DNA of 58,239 bases, taken from HGM13006 sp963649625 (lineage in GTDB: Bacteria > Bacillota > Clostridia > Oscillospirales > Oscillospiraceae). The number at the start of each line of letters is the position of its first letter. The first letter of the stretch is position 1. This document shows positions 15,101 through 23,560 of the stretch, in pieces. Location of the stretch: NCBI GenBank assembly GCA_963649625.1, contig CAVJIP010000040.1, forward strand, positions 1 to 58,239, in the 5' to 3' direction. The position numbers and the translations under genes are program-made. A model generated the notes under the pieces. That model worked only from the letters and a program-made list of their open reading frames with translations. It was not told the DNA's origin and did not search any database.

Positions 15101-16252
15101 TCAATTCTGGGACATAAATGCAACAATTTCGTCCCATTTTGCCCCTAGGGAACCCTGGACAAACCCGGGCTTTCCGCCGCCCCGGCCCCGGAGGGCCCCA
15201 TTCAGGGCCTTGACCCAGTCCCGCAAATCTCCCTTCGGTTGTCCCACGGCGTAGCGATAGCCCGTTTCCTCGTCCCCGGAAAACACCGCCGCACGACCGC
15301 CGCAGGTCTCCTGAATGGCAATGGCCGCCCGCCGCACCCCGTCCGGGGTCAGCCCCGGCAGATTCACCACCACGTCTCCCTTTCCCCGCAGCTCCTCCGC
15401 CTTTTCCCCAAACCGGGCGTTTTCCAGGGCGAACAGCTGCTGCTTTTTCGCCTCCAGCTCCGAGGCCAGATTTTCCACCGCCTGGGCCGTCTGCCGCACC
15501 TTGGCGGACAAAAGCTGGGACACCTGCCGGTTCTGGGCCGCAATGTCGCAGAGATAGCGGTAGGCCCTTCCCCCGCAGAGCATTTCCACCCGAACGCCGC
15601 CGTGGAATTTCTCTGCGCTCACCAGCTTCACCAGACCGATTTCTCCCGTCCGGCGCACATGGGTGCCGCAGCAGGCGCAAAGGTCTGCCCCGGGAAACTC
15701 CACAAGCCGCACCGGCCCGGTCAGCTCCTTCTTGCTCCGGTAGGGGCGCTGTTTTAGCTCCTCCGGGTCGGGATACCAGCACCTTACAGGGGAATCCAGC
15801 CAAATCCGCACATTGACCTCCTGCTCCACCCCCTGGAGCTGGGCCTCCGTCAGTTCCCCGGAAAAGTCAATGGTGATCATCTCCGCCCCCATGTGAAAGC
15901 CCACGTTTTCATAGCCGTAGATACGATGCACCACCCCGGAGACCATGTGCTCCCCGGAGTGCTGCTGGGTCAGGTCAAACCGGTAGGCCCAGTCGATCTC
16001 CCCCTGCACCTCCGTCCCGATTTCCAGGGGTCTGTCGGTGTAATGGAGCACCTGCCCCTCCTTCTCGTGGGTATCCGTCACCGGGATGCCGTTCAGGGTT
16101 CCCCTATCTCCGGGCTGACCGCCTCCCTCAGGATAAAAGCAGGTGCGATCCAGCACCAGGGCCCAGCCCTCCTTCCGGCTTTGGCAGTCCACCACCACCC
16201 CGGTAAAGGTGGTCTGATAGGCGTCCTGATAAAAGAGCTTTTCCGTTTCCAT
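15101..16252 (-). CDS. AlaX-type alanyl-tRNA editing protein
   Basis: 383 residues, the long AlaX form. It hydrolyses Ser- or Gly-mischarged tRNA-Ala in trans. The N-terminal domain (about 1-90) matches the beta-barrel found before the editing site in AlaRS (CFYPEGGGQPGDRG). The editing-site zinc motifs are HSGEH (98-102) and CxxxH in CACCGTH. The C-terminal half, with a coiled-coil (about 245-285), looks like the DHHA1 domain. The start at 16252 follows GGGAGG. The unknown gene at 16295-16816 lies 42 nt upstream and is probably cotranscribed. Confidence 0.92.
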   Translation of the reverse strand: METEKLFYQDAYQTTFTGVVVDCQSRKEGWALVLDRTCFYPEGGGQPGDRGTLNGIPVTDTHEKEGQVLHYTDRPLEIGTEVQGEIDWAYRFDLTQQHSGEHMVSGVVHRIYGYENVGFHMGAEMITIDFSGELTEAQLQGVEQEVNVRIWLDSPVRCWYPDPEELKQRPYRSKKELTGPVRLVEFPGADLCACCGTHVRRTGEIGLVKLVSAEKFHGGVRVEMLCGGRAYRYLCDIAAQNRQVSQLLSAKVRQTAQAVENLASELEAKKQQLFALENARFGEKAEELRGKGDVVVNLPGLTPDGVRRAAIAIQETCGGRAAVFSGDEETGYRYAVGQPKGDLRDWVKALNGALRGRGGGKPGFVQGSLGAKWDEIVAFMSQN

Positions 16253-16294
16253 AGGTTCCTCCCAAGAAAAAAGTGGTATGGGGCCGGCTTTAGG

Positions 16295-16816
16295 CTAAGA
16301 GACCTGGCGGCCAAACTGATAGCGAAGCACATTGGACTGTCCCGTCTGACCGGCAGTCCCCTGGGCCGCCTGCCCCTGGGGCTGCGGGGCGGTCTGGGGC
16401 TCCTGCCGCTGCCGCTCCAGCAGGTCAATGAACAGATCCAGGTCATAGCTCCGATCCAGCCGCTGATCCAAAATTCCAATCAGCATCCGCACCGGCCCGT
16501 GGCTACAGCTGCTGCTGTACCGGGCCTCCGCCCGCTGGAAAAATCGGGGCAGCTGGGTTTTCCCGGCCCGCACCGCCTCCGCCACCTCCGTGGGGCAGCG
16601 GAGATAGAGATAGAAGCATCGGCCCTCGGTGATATACTCCTCCAGCAGCCCCAGCCGGTTCAGCTCCCATTGATTCTCCACAACCACCTGGACGTACCGC
16701 TCGCAGGACACCCGGAACAGCCGCTCCGCCTCTGCCAGCCTCGCCCCAGGCTTCTCCCCGTTCCACTCCCGCAGAAGGGTAAGGGCCTTGCTCTCATCAA
16801 TTGTATGGATATTCAC
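16295..16816 (-). CDS. Hypothetical protein upstream of alaX
   Basis: 173 residues with no recognised family. The first 130 look helical and soluble, with LYLRCPTEVAEAVRAGK and DLDLFIDLLERQRQ; the last 40 form a Gln/Pro/Gly/Ala linker-like tail. It starts at GTG 16816, with AAGGAG 9 nt upstream. Short spacing to the AlaX gene suggests an operon. Function unknown. Confidence 0.6.
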   Translation of the reverse strand: MNIHTIDESKALTLLREWNGEKPGARLAEAERLFRVSCERYVQVVVENQWELNRLGLLEEYITEGRCFYLYLRCPTEVAEAVRAGKTQLPRFFQRAEARYSSSCSHGPVRMLIGILDQRLDRSYDLDLFIDLLERQRQEPQTAPQPQGQAAQGTAGQTGQSNVLRYQFGRQVS

Positions 16817-16942
16817 GCTGTCTCACTCCTTGTCCCTTGGTTTTCTCCTTTATTTTACTTTCTTCCCGGGCAGAATGCAACGGCCTTTCCCCCTTTTTTC
16901 CGCAAAAATCCCTTCTCTTTTGAAAATATTTTCCCTTTCCCC

Positions 16943-16973
16943 TTGACATTCCCCCTAGGGGAACTTCTATAAT
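16943..16973 (+). promoter_or_regulatory. MerR-type promoter with 19-bp spacer and operator palindrome
   Basis: TTGACA (16943-16948), 19-bp spacer, TATAAT (16968-16973). The spacer holds the inverted repeat TTCCCCCTAGGGGAA. An overlong 19-bp spacer with a centred dyad is the classic arrangement of MerR-activated promoters. It drives the downstream merR-like gene, so the regulator probably controls itself. Confidence 0.85.
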
Positions 16974-16999
16974 AGGGGTAGAAAGGAGGTCGATTCCCC

Positions 17000-17647
17000 A
17001 TGAAGATTAAGGATGTCAGCCTGAAAACCGGCCTGAGCAAAAAGACCATTCGCTTTTACGAGGCCGAAGGGCTGATCACCCCGGAAAAGACCTACCAAAA
17101 TGGCCGGGCCTATCGCTCCTATTCCCAGGAGAATCTGGAGACGCTAAATAAAATCGCCGTGCTGCGCCGGGCCCGGTTTTCCGTAGAGGAGATTCGGCAG
17201 ATTCAGCAAAGCCCGGAGGAGCTGCCCGCCATCTTTGAAGGCTATCGGGTCAGGCTTCACCAGGAGCAGGCCGCCCTGACCCAGGTGCTCCAGGTGGCCG
17301 ATGCCATAGAGCAGTCCTCCCTTACCTCTCAGGCCGTTTTGGTGGAGCAGCTGCAGTCCATTGCGTCGGAGCTTCCCCTTCCCGCCGTGGACGTTCATCC
17401 CCACTTCCGCTATCTGGATTTATTGGAGGCGAATATGATGAAAAAGAAAAAGAAACTCAATATGACCGAGGACGAATTAAAGCAGCACCGTATTGCCGCA
17501 ACAAACGCCGCCCTGTACGCAGGCTTCAGCGTCCAGAACAGCGCCGGCAACAATGTGGCAGCCGGAGGAAAGGGCGGCGGCTTTGACGTGAGCAACGCCC
17601 AGAAGATCGCCGCCTACAATCTTCTCATGAACAGCAAGGACGACTGA
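17000..17647 (+). CDS. MerR-family regulator with long C-terminal tail
   Basis: 215 residues. A winged-helix MerR DNA-binding domain covers 1-70 (KIKDVSLKTGLSKKTIRFYE, then GRAYRSYSQENL), followed by the dimerisation helix (about 75-115). The C-terminal region lacks a Cys metal site; it has a Lys cluster (KKKKK near 150) and a Gly-rich segment (AAGGKGGGFDVSNAQK), so the ligand is not obvious. The start follows GAAAGGAGG. No target operon is adjacent besides itself, suggesting autoregulation plus unlinked targets. Confidence 0.9.
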   Translation: MKIKDVSLKTGLSKKTIRFYEAEGLITPEKTYQNGRAYRSYSQENLETLNKIAVLRRARFSVEEIRQIQQSPEELPAIFEGYRVRLHQEQAALTQVLQVADAIEQSSLTSQAVLVEQLQSIASELPLPAVDVHPHFRYLDLLEANMMKKKKKLNMTEDELKQHRIAATNAALYAGFSVQNSAGNNVAAGGKGGGFDVSNAQKIAAYNLLMNSKDD

Positions 17648-17688
17648 GCCCCTGCTTCCTAAGCGGTGCTTAACGCCTATGTGCTTGA

Positions 17689-17715
17689 GCCGCCCGGACG
17701 AAGCGTCCGGGCGGC
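17689..17715. terminator. Strong hairpin between merR and rpoD
   Basis: A perfect 12-bp stem GCCGCCCGGACG / CGTCCGGGCGGC with loop AAG. It lies between convergent genes; the T-rich tail (CCCTTTGCTGCTTTCT) is weak. Confidence 0.65.
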
Positions 17716-17729
17716 CCTTTGCTGCTTTC

Positions 17730-18845
17730 TCAGCAGTAGAAGTCCTTGATTTTCTTGGCCCGGCTGGGGTGGCGCAGCTTTCGGATGGCCTTGTTTTCAA
17801 TCTGGCGGATCCGCTCCCGGGTCACGCCGAAGATTTGGCCCACCTCCTCCAGGGTGTGGGTGCGTCCGTCGTACATTCCGAAGCGCATCCGCAGCACATC
17901 CGCCTCCCGCTCTGTCAGGGTCTGGAGAATCTCATTGAGGGCCTCCGCCAGCAGGGTGTTGGAGGTGGCGTCCGCAGGCCCGGGGGTGTTGTCGTCCTCC
18001 ACAAAGGAGCCGATGGTGGTGTCCTCCTCGTCTCCCACGGGAGTGTCCAGGGACAGGGTGTCCGCCGAGGTTCTGGTGGCCTCAATGACCTTCTCCAGAG
18101 GAATGTTCAAGTCCTCGGAGATCTCCTCCATGGTGGGTTCCCGGCCCAGCTCCTGCACCAGCTTCCGGTTGCACCTTGTGACCTTGTTGATTACCTCCAC
18201 CATATGTACCGGCACCCGGATGGTGCGGGCCTGGTCGGCAATGGCCCGGGTAATGGCCTGGCGAATCCACCAGGTGGCGTAGGTGGAGAACTTGTAGCCC
18301 TTGGTGTAGTCAAACTTGTCCACCGCCCGAATCAGGCCCGTATTGCCTTCCTGAATCAAGTCCAGAATATGCAGTCCCCGGCCGGAATACTTTTTGGCAA
18401 TGGAGACGACCAGCCGGAGGTTTGCCTCGGTGAGCTTGTCCTTGGCGTATTTGTCTCCCTGGGCCACACGGGCCGCCAGCTCCTGCTCCTCCTCCGGGGT
18501 CAGCAGGCGAATCTGGCCGATCTCCTTTAGGTACATCCGCACCGGGTCGTCCAGATTGTACTCGGCGGCCAGCTCCACCGGGTCTACCAGCTCCTCTTCC
18601 TCCTCCAGGGGGGTCGTAATGGTGGGCTCCAGCTCCAGCTCCGCCCCTACAATTTGGATTCCAAGGCCTTCGATTGTGTCATAAATATGCTCGATCTGCT
18701 CGGCGTCAATGTCCAGCTTCTCCAGCACAGCGAGAATTTCAGAGGACTGCAGCGCACCGCTTTTTTGTCCCTTTGCCAGCAGGGACAGCACCGGCGCCTT
18801 TGCCTCCTCCGTGAGCTTTGCTGTGGCATTATTTGCGCTTGCCAT
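17730..18845 (-). CDS. rpoD: Primary sigma factor SigA/RpoD
   Basis: 371 residues, the size of Bacillus SigA. After region 1.1 (about 10-85) and an acidic linker, region 1.2 starts at DPVRMYLKEIG. Region 2 carries KYSGRGLHILDLIQEGN and the -10-binding helix YKFSTYATWWIRQAI; region 3 is near RTIRVPVHMVE; region 4.2 has GVTRERIRQIENKAIRKLRHP. It recognises the TTGACA/TATAAT promoters seen throughout this window. ATG 18845 has GAAGGAAG upstream; a further ATG at 18890 is less likely. dnaG, its frequent neighbour, is absent. Confidence 0.97.
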   Translation of the reverse strand: MASANNATAKLTEEAKAPVLSLLAKGQKSGALQSSEILAVLEKLDIDAEQIEHIYDTIEGLGIQIVGAELELEPTITTPLEEEEELVDPVELAAEYNLDDPVRMYLKEIGQIRLLTPEEEQELAARVAQGDKYAKDKLTEANLRLVVSIAKKYSGRGLHILDLIQEGNTGLIRAVDKFDYTKGYKFSTYATWWIRQAITRAIADQARTIRVPVHMVEVINKVTRCNRKLVQELGREPTMEEISEDLNIPLEKVIEATRTSADTLSLDTPVGDEEDTTIGSFVEDDNTPGPADATSNTLLAEALNEILQTLTEREADVLRMRFGMYDGRTHTLEEVGQIFGVTRERIRQIENKAIRKLRHPSRAKKIKDFYC

Positions 18846-19065
18846 ATTGCACTTCCTTCGATATAAGAGAAGTCCTTCTTTCTCAGCCAAACATATTATC
18901 CAAAACCTGGAAAATTGCGCCTATGGCGCACTGGGCTGATTTTAAGTTAGGCAACTGTTATAGTAACATATTTCAAAAAATAATGCAAGTCTTTTTTTCT
19001 CCCGAATTTCCTGGTATGCTAAGAAAAAACTGCCGGACTTCCGGCAGGGCCTTGAGGTGACAGCT

Positions 19066-19923
19066 ATGACAATCGCAGTGGTAGGCATGGGGCTCATCGG
19101 CGGCAGCCTCTGCCGTGCCTTCAAGCAATATACCCCCCACCGGGTGCTGGGCTGGACGAGAAACCAGAAAACCGTGGCCTTTGCCCGGTCTGTAGGGGCC
19201 ATTGACGGCCCTCTGGAGGCCCTGGAGGAGGCGGACGTGGTGTTTGTGGCTCTGCCCCCGGAGGCCACCATCTCCTATCTTCAGGAGCACGTTGGGGACT
19301 TCCGCCCCGGGGCCATTGTGGCGGACATCTGCGGGGTCAAGCAGCCCATTATTGATGCCGTGGACCGGCTCTACCATGACCGGGGGGTTCGCTATGTGGG
19401 CACCCATCCCATGGCCGGCAAGGAGGTGTCCGGCTTTGCCAACTCGGACGTGGATCTGTATAAAAACGCCAGCTATATCATCACCCCCACGGCCCTGACC
19501 CACCCGGAGGCGGTGGAGACCCTACGGGCCTTGGCCTCCGCCGTTGGCTTTTCCCGGATCGAGCTCACCGACCCCCTCCGCCACGACACCATTATTTCCT
19601 ACACCTCCCAGCTGGCCCATGTGGTGTCCTCCGCCTACATTAAAAGCCCCACCGCCGCCCTGACCCTGGGCTTTACCGCCGGCAGCTTCCAGGACATGAC
19701 CCGGGTGGCCAAGCTGGACCCGGACATCTGGACCAGCCTGTTCTCCCTGAACCGGGGCCCCCTTCTGGGGGAAATCAACACCCTTTTGGAAAACCTCACC
19801 GTATTTCGGGATGCCCTGGCCGCAGAGGATCTTTCCCAGGTACACGACCTGCTCCAGCGGGGCCGGGAGCTGCGGGAGCAGGTGCTCCTTCGCCAGCATC
19901 AACAGCACACCGGCTCCGACTGA
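19066..19923 (+). CDS. tyrA: Prephenate dehydrogenase
   Basis: 285 residues. It oxidatively decarboxylates prephenate to 4-hydroxyphenylpyruvate in tyrosine synthesis. The Rossmann motif is GMGLIGGS (7-14), the NAD-binding strand continues to VFVALPP, and the active-site segment THPMAGKEVSG carries the conserved His. No ACT domain is present. ATG 19066 has GAGGTGA 5 nt upstream; an earlier in-frame GTG at 19057 overlaps that site. A short hairpin (CTGCCGG / CCGGCAG, 19030-19047) lies in the leader. No other aromatic gene is nearby. Confidence 0.93.
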   Translation: MTIAVVGMGLIGGSLCRAFKQYTPHRVLGWTRNQKTVAFARSVGAIDGPLEALEEADVVFVALPPEATISYLQEHVGDFRPGAIVADICGVKQPIIDAVDRLYHDRGVRYVGTHPMAGKEVSGFANSDVDLYKNASYIITPTALTHPEAVETLRALASAVGFSRIELTDPLRHDTIISYTSQLAHVVSSAYIKSPTAALTLGFTAGSFQDMTRVAKLDPDIWTSLFSLNRGPLLGEINTLLENLTVFRDALAAEDLSQVHDLLQRGRELREQVLLRQHQQHTGSD

Positions 19924-19932
19924 TCGGCCCCT

Positions 19933-19953
19933 CCCCCGGTTCACATCCGGGGG
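19933..19953 (+). terminator. Possible terminator after tyrA
   Basis: CCCCCGG / CCGGGGG stem with a 7-nt loop, 10 nt after the stop; the T run (ATTTCC) is short. Confidence 0.5.
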
Positions 19954-20053
19954 ATTTCCCATATATTTCACATATTTTGACCCTTTGTCCCTTGTTCCCG
20001 GCTCCGGCAATCAACCATTTTTTCCGGTACTTTTGTCAGTTTGTGCGGTGGTG

Positions 20054-20082
20054 TTGACATACAGCCTTCCGTTTTGTATAGT
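20054..20082 (+). promoter_or_regulatory. Promoter of the solute-binding lipoprotein gene
   Basis: TTGACA (20054-20059), 17-bp spacer, TATAGT (20077-20082). The transcript would have a leader of about 160 nt before the start codon at 20250; no riboswitch class was recognised in it. Confidence 0.85.
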
Positions 20083-20249
20083 ATTCCCATGAGCATATTA
20101 CCAAGATGTTACGAAGCCTTTTAGGCAGTGTGTCGAAGTGATTCCTTTTTTGCATGGATTTTACGAAAAGTAGAATTGCTTTCCTCCCACCTGTCCCTTA
20201 TCATAGGCTTGACCGTTTTGGGTATACGCCACAGAAAGGAGTTAAACAC

Positions 20250-22046
20250 ATGAAACAGACAAAGCTGCTGGCACTGCTTTTGGTGCTGGCCATGACCCTG
20301 GGTATCATGAGTGCCTGCGGTGACACCAAGTCCAGCACCGCCTCCACTGCCTCCGCATCCACCCAGGAAACCACCCAGGCCGCAGAGTCCAAGGCCCCCG
20401 CTTCTCAGGCTCCCGCAGGCTCCGCCCAGGAGACCTCCGCCGTGGAGGGCAACGCTACCGTAGCCGAGACCGTGGGCGATCCCTTCGCCGCCATGGACGA
20501 GGAGTTTATCACCTATCCTCTGGAGGGGGGCAACACCATCTCCATGTGGTACTACATCCCCGGCTATCAGGACTTTATGGATTCCAACTACAGCTTCAAC
20601 GCTCTGAAAACCGCTGAGGCGGCCACCGGTGTCAAGCTGGAGTTCATCGAGGTCAGCTCTCAGTCCGCCCGGGAGCTGTTTAACGTGATGGTTGCCGGCG
20701 GCGACTATCCCGACCTGCTGCCCGCCATGGAGTATTACACCGGCGGTCTGGCCAAGGCCTATGAGGACGGCATTGTTGTGGATCTGAACGACTATCTGGA
20801 GGACAATATGCCCAACTACCTGGCCGTTCGTGACTGCCTGGACGAAAAGACCGTAAAGGCCACCTTCACCGAGGGCATGACCCTGGCCTTCTATCAGATC
20901 AAGGACGGCACCTATTCCGGCAACGGCCTGGTTTCCCGTGCCGACTGGATCGAGGCCCAGGGCGTGGAGTTCTCCGGGGACGTGATCGGCCTGGACGAGT
21001 TCACCGATTATCTGCGCACCATTCACGATGCCTACAGCTGCTCCAACACCATCTATATGTATGACGGCACCGTGGGCATTTCCGCTGCCTTTGACACCGC
21101 CATTCCCGTGCTCAAGGGCGACGGCTTTATGACCTCCATCAGCTCCGCCATCTTCCGCAAGGGCGACGAGGTCATGTCCGGCTGGACCACCGATGGCTAT
21201 CGGGAGTACCTGGAGTGGGTGCTCCAGATGATGGACGAGGGCATTATGGCCAAGGACTTTATGTCCCTGGACACTGACCGGGGCGTGCTGAACACCCTCC
21301 AGGCCTCCGGTGCCATTGGCGTATGGCAGTCCAACGCCGACAAGATCACCGAAATCATCGACACCTACGGTGCCGATTATCCCGAGCTGGAAATCACCGC
21401 CATTCCCCGGGTGGCTCAGGATCCCACCGCCCAGTATGTCTGGAACGATGAGACCGCTCTGGTGGCCACCAACGCCGGCTTCTCCCTGTCCTCCACCTGC
21501 AAGAACCCTGAGCTGGTCTGCCAGTGGGAGAACTACTTCTGGACTACCCCCGGCTACTATCTTGGCAACTACGGCACCGAGGGCGAGAGCTATCACATGG
21601 ACGGCGACACCCCCGTGTTTGACTGGGATCAGCCTGTGACCGTGACCGGCCGCAACGCCCCCAACGCCGAGATGGCCCAGCAGCTGTGGACCATGCTCCG
21701 CTTCGCTTCCTTCTATGTGGACAACGATATGCTGCTGGCCACCTTCCCCCAGACCGGTCTGGATGCGGTTGAGCTGTGGACCATCGACGGCTCCACCGAT
21801 GACCGGAACTATCCCTCCACCGTGAAGAACACCTTCACCACCGAGGAGACGCTGGAGATCGCCGACTACGAGGCCGACTTCCTGACCTACGCCTCCGAGA
21901 CCTGCCTGAAGTTCCTGGACGGCTCCACCGAGCTCAACGACGACACCTGGCAGGAGTTTGTAGACAAGTGCAACTCCATGGGTCTGCCTGAGATCGTGGC
22001 CGTTTATCAGAACGCCTACGATGAGTACCAGGCCGGTGAGCGCTGA
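20250..22046 (+). CDS. Extracellular solute-binding lipoprotein
   Basis: 598 residues. A lipoprotein signal peptide ends in the lipobox MSAC (Cys near residue 22), followed by a Ser/Thr/Ala/Gln-rich linker to about 75. The rest resembles large type-1 ABC binding proteins of the oligosaccharide LipO/YtcQ kind (WYYIPGYQDFMDSNY near 95, then many Trp/Tyr residues that could stack on sugars). It is expected to sit on the outer face of the membrane. No permease or ATPase gene is adjacent, so it is an orphan component here. GAAAGGAG precedes ATG 20250. Ligand is not deducible. Confidence 0.88.
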   Translation: MKQTKLLALLLVLAMTLGIMSACGDTKSSTASTASASTQETTQAAESKAPASQAPAGSAQETSAVEGNATVAETVGDPFAAMDEEFITYPLEGGNTISMWYYIPGYQDFMDSNYSFNALKTAEAATGVKLEFIEVSSQSARELFNVMVAGGDYPDLLPAMEYYTGGLAKAYEDGIVVDLNDYLEDNMPNYLAVRDCLDEKTVKATFTEGMTLAFYQIKDGTYSGNGLVSRADWIEAQGVEFSGDVIGLDEFTDYLRTIHDAYSCSNTIYMYDGTVGISAAFDTAIPVLKGDGFMTSISSAIFRKGDEVMSGWTTDGYREYLEWVLQMMDEGIMAKDFMSLDTDRGVLNTLQASGAIGVWQSNADKITEIIDTYGADYPELEITAIPRVAQDPTAQYVWNDETALVATNAGFSLSSTCKNPELVCQWENYFWTTPGYYLGNYGTEGESYHMDGDTPVFDWDQPVTVTGRNAPNAEMAQQLWTMLRFASFYVDNDMLLATFPQTGLDAVELWTIDGSTDDRNYPSTVKNTFTTEETLEIADYEADFLTYASETCLKFLDGSTELNDDTWQEFVDKCNSMGLPEIVAVYQNAYDEYQAGER

Positions 22047-22061
22047 TCGATCATAATAACG

Positions 22062-22091
22062 GCCCGCTCCCTCCCCGGGGGCGGGCTTTTT
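22062..22091 (+). terminator. Terminator of the solute-binding gene
   Basis: GCCCGC...GCGGGC GC-rich hairpin followed by TTTTT. Confidence 0.88.
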
Positions 22092-22140
22092 CTGCCCAGA
22101 GGCCCTTACAGCTTTCTCATCCGTCTTGCCCTCTGGATTT

Positions 22141-22590
22141 CCTCCCTCCGGGGGCCCTATTTCTGTGTGAACAGAAATAGGGGAAAGAATCACCAAAGGG
22201 GTGTTCCCCTTTGGGAACCCCCGCTAAATTTGTTTCGACAAACTTCTACAGGTTTCGACACCAAAAGGCCCTCTACCCGAGGCTGATAAAAACCCTCCAG
22301 GTTTTTCCAGCCTCGCTGTTCTGCGCCGGTCTTTCATGTCCACATCTTGCAGTCTCACAGGATATAGCACAAGAAATGCTGGGTACTATCGGCGGAGCGC
22401 AAAAAACTGGAGGTTTTTTGACGCTCACGGGTAAAATCCTGCCTAACGTGAAAACCACAGAAACCGGCTCGACAGGTTTGCGGGGGATTCCAAAGGGGTA
22501 CGCCCCTTTGGCGCATCTTTCTCCATACTTTCTGTGCGAGCAGAAAGTATGGCCTGCGGAGCAAAACCGGGGCCCCCGCAGGGGGCGAAA
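22141..22590. repeat. Composite palindromic element with inverted arms (MITE-like)
   Basis: Two related arms lie in inverted orientation, at about 22141-22225 and 22480-22590. Each arm holds two perfect hairpins: CCTATTTCTGT / ACAGAAATAGG (22156-22181) matches CATACTTTCTG / CAGAAAGTATG (22524-22551), and CCAAAGGGG / CCCCTTTGG occurs at 22193-22214 and 22490-22511. Each is next to a run of CCCCCGC (or its complement). The interior has two more hairpins, CGAGGCTG / CAGCCTCG (22278-22315) and GAGCG...CGCTC (22395-22426). No credible gene is present in any frame. Confidence 0.75.
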
Positions 22591-22603
22591 GCGGGAGATA
22601 TGT

Positions 22604-22658
22604 GGGACAAAAGTGGGACAAAAACGGGACAAAAACGGGATGAAAACGGGATGAAATC
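22604..22658. repeat. 11-bp tandem repeat array, 5 units
   Basis: GGGACAAAAGT, GGGACAAAAAC (twice), GGGATGAAAAC, GGGATGAAATC, in exact 11-bp phase. On the minus strand the units read GTTTTTGTCCC, resembling the tail of the array at 139-237. The stretch from here to 22842 holds no gene; it contains a hairpin GGCGCAC / GTGCGCC near 22741-22758. Confidence 0.85.
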
Positions 22659-22842
22659 TATTTTTCCCTGTGCTATACTGTTACCATCCGGACAAAAGCC
22701 CAAAAGGGCGATATTCGGAATACGGCGCAAAAAACACGAGGCGCACACCCGGTGCGCCCCTTTGTCCTATGGATACTCGATTTGTAAGCTGCCTCTTTAG
22801 CCTACCACACCTGCCCGGTCGAAGTCCCGGGAAGGCTGTCGC

Positions 22843-23358
22843 TTAGTGCTCCTCTGAAAGCTGCCCCATAATAAAGGGCTGCACCTGGCTCTCCTCAATG
22901 GACAGCACATAGGCCATTTCGCTGTAGAGCTGCCGCTTGGCCGCCTGCTGCATTTCCTGGTCGCTCATCGGCAGCTGCTTTCCCTGGGGCAGGGCCTCCT
23001 CATGCTGGGAGATGGCCTTGAGCATCCCGATCAGCTCCTGGGCATCTCCGTTATGGAGGATTTTGGAAAAGGCTTCCCGCCGGGCCTTGCTGTCCGAAAT
23101 CCAGCTGGTCTGCACCTTCCCCGCCTGACGAATCAGCTCCAATATCTCCTGTCGGGACATCAGCCGGCGGAGACGAACCTTCTCCGGCTCTGCGTCCTCC
23201 GGCAGATACAGCAAAATATTCTCATGTCCCGTAGGCCGCAGCGTGAAGTAGCTGCGCTGCTTTCCCCCCATCTGCCTGGTCTCCCGTCCGCAGACCCGGC
23301 AGACCCCGTGGGCCCCATAATGTACACATTCTCCCAGCTTTAAGTTCATAGATGCCAT
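22843..23358 (-). CDS. CarD-family transcriptional regulator
   Basis: 171 residues. The N-terminal RNA-polymerase-interacting domain (about 1-60) begins LKLGECVHYGAHGVCRV, as in CarD/CdnL and the RID of Mfd; the remainder is a helical DNA-contacting domain. CarD proteins stabilise open complexes at housekeeping promoters. An unusual feature is the CxxC in VCRVCGRE. ATG 23358 has GGAGG 5 nt upstream. It is monocistronic from the promoter at 23424-23452. The downstream hairpin CCCGG / CCGGG near 22815-22832 may terminate it. Confidence 0.88.
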   Translation of the reverse strand: MASMNLKLGECVHYGAHGVCRVCGRETRQMGGKQRSYFTLRPTGHENILLYLPEDAEPEKVRLRRLMSRQEILELIRQAGKVQTSWISDSKARREAFSKILHNGDAQELIGMLKAISQHEEALPQGKQLPMSDQEMQQAAKRQLYSEMAYVLSIEESQVQPFIMGQLSEEH

Positions 23359-23423
23359 CTTAACCTCCAAATTCCGTACCAATCAACACATTCCTACGCT
23401 TCTCATTCCGGTGTACTGTCTTT

Positions 23424-23452
23424 AGTATAGCACATTTTTCGTTGAAATGTAA
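23424..23452 (-). promoter_or_regulatory. Promoter of the carD-like gene
   Basis: Minus strand TTACAT (23452-23447), 17-bp spacer, TATACT (23429-23424). Confidence 0.65.
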
Positions 23453-23560
23453 GGGCTTTTTTTGCGCCTCCCCTGCCCGGGCGGGAAAAGCCCATTGTAT
23501 TTTTCCCCCGGGGCGGGTATAATGGTTTCGGGCCCGCAGGCCCTGGAAAGGAGAAGGCTC

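Noticed and set aside
18905..18935. A further MITE remnant (ATTGCGCCTATGGCGCA) upstream of rpoD
   Set aside because: Only a short match, explained by a simple palindrome; no terminal repeats.
20121..22196. A 691-residue open frame antisense to the solute-binding lipoprotein gene
   Set aside because: Gly/Val/His-rich translation without domains. It mirrors the codon pattern of the true gene, which has a promoter, ribosome site and lipobox.
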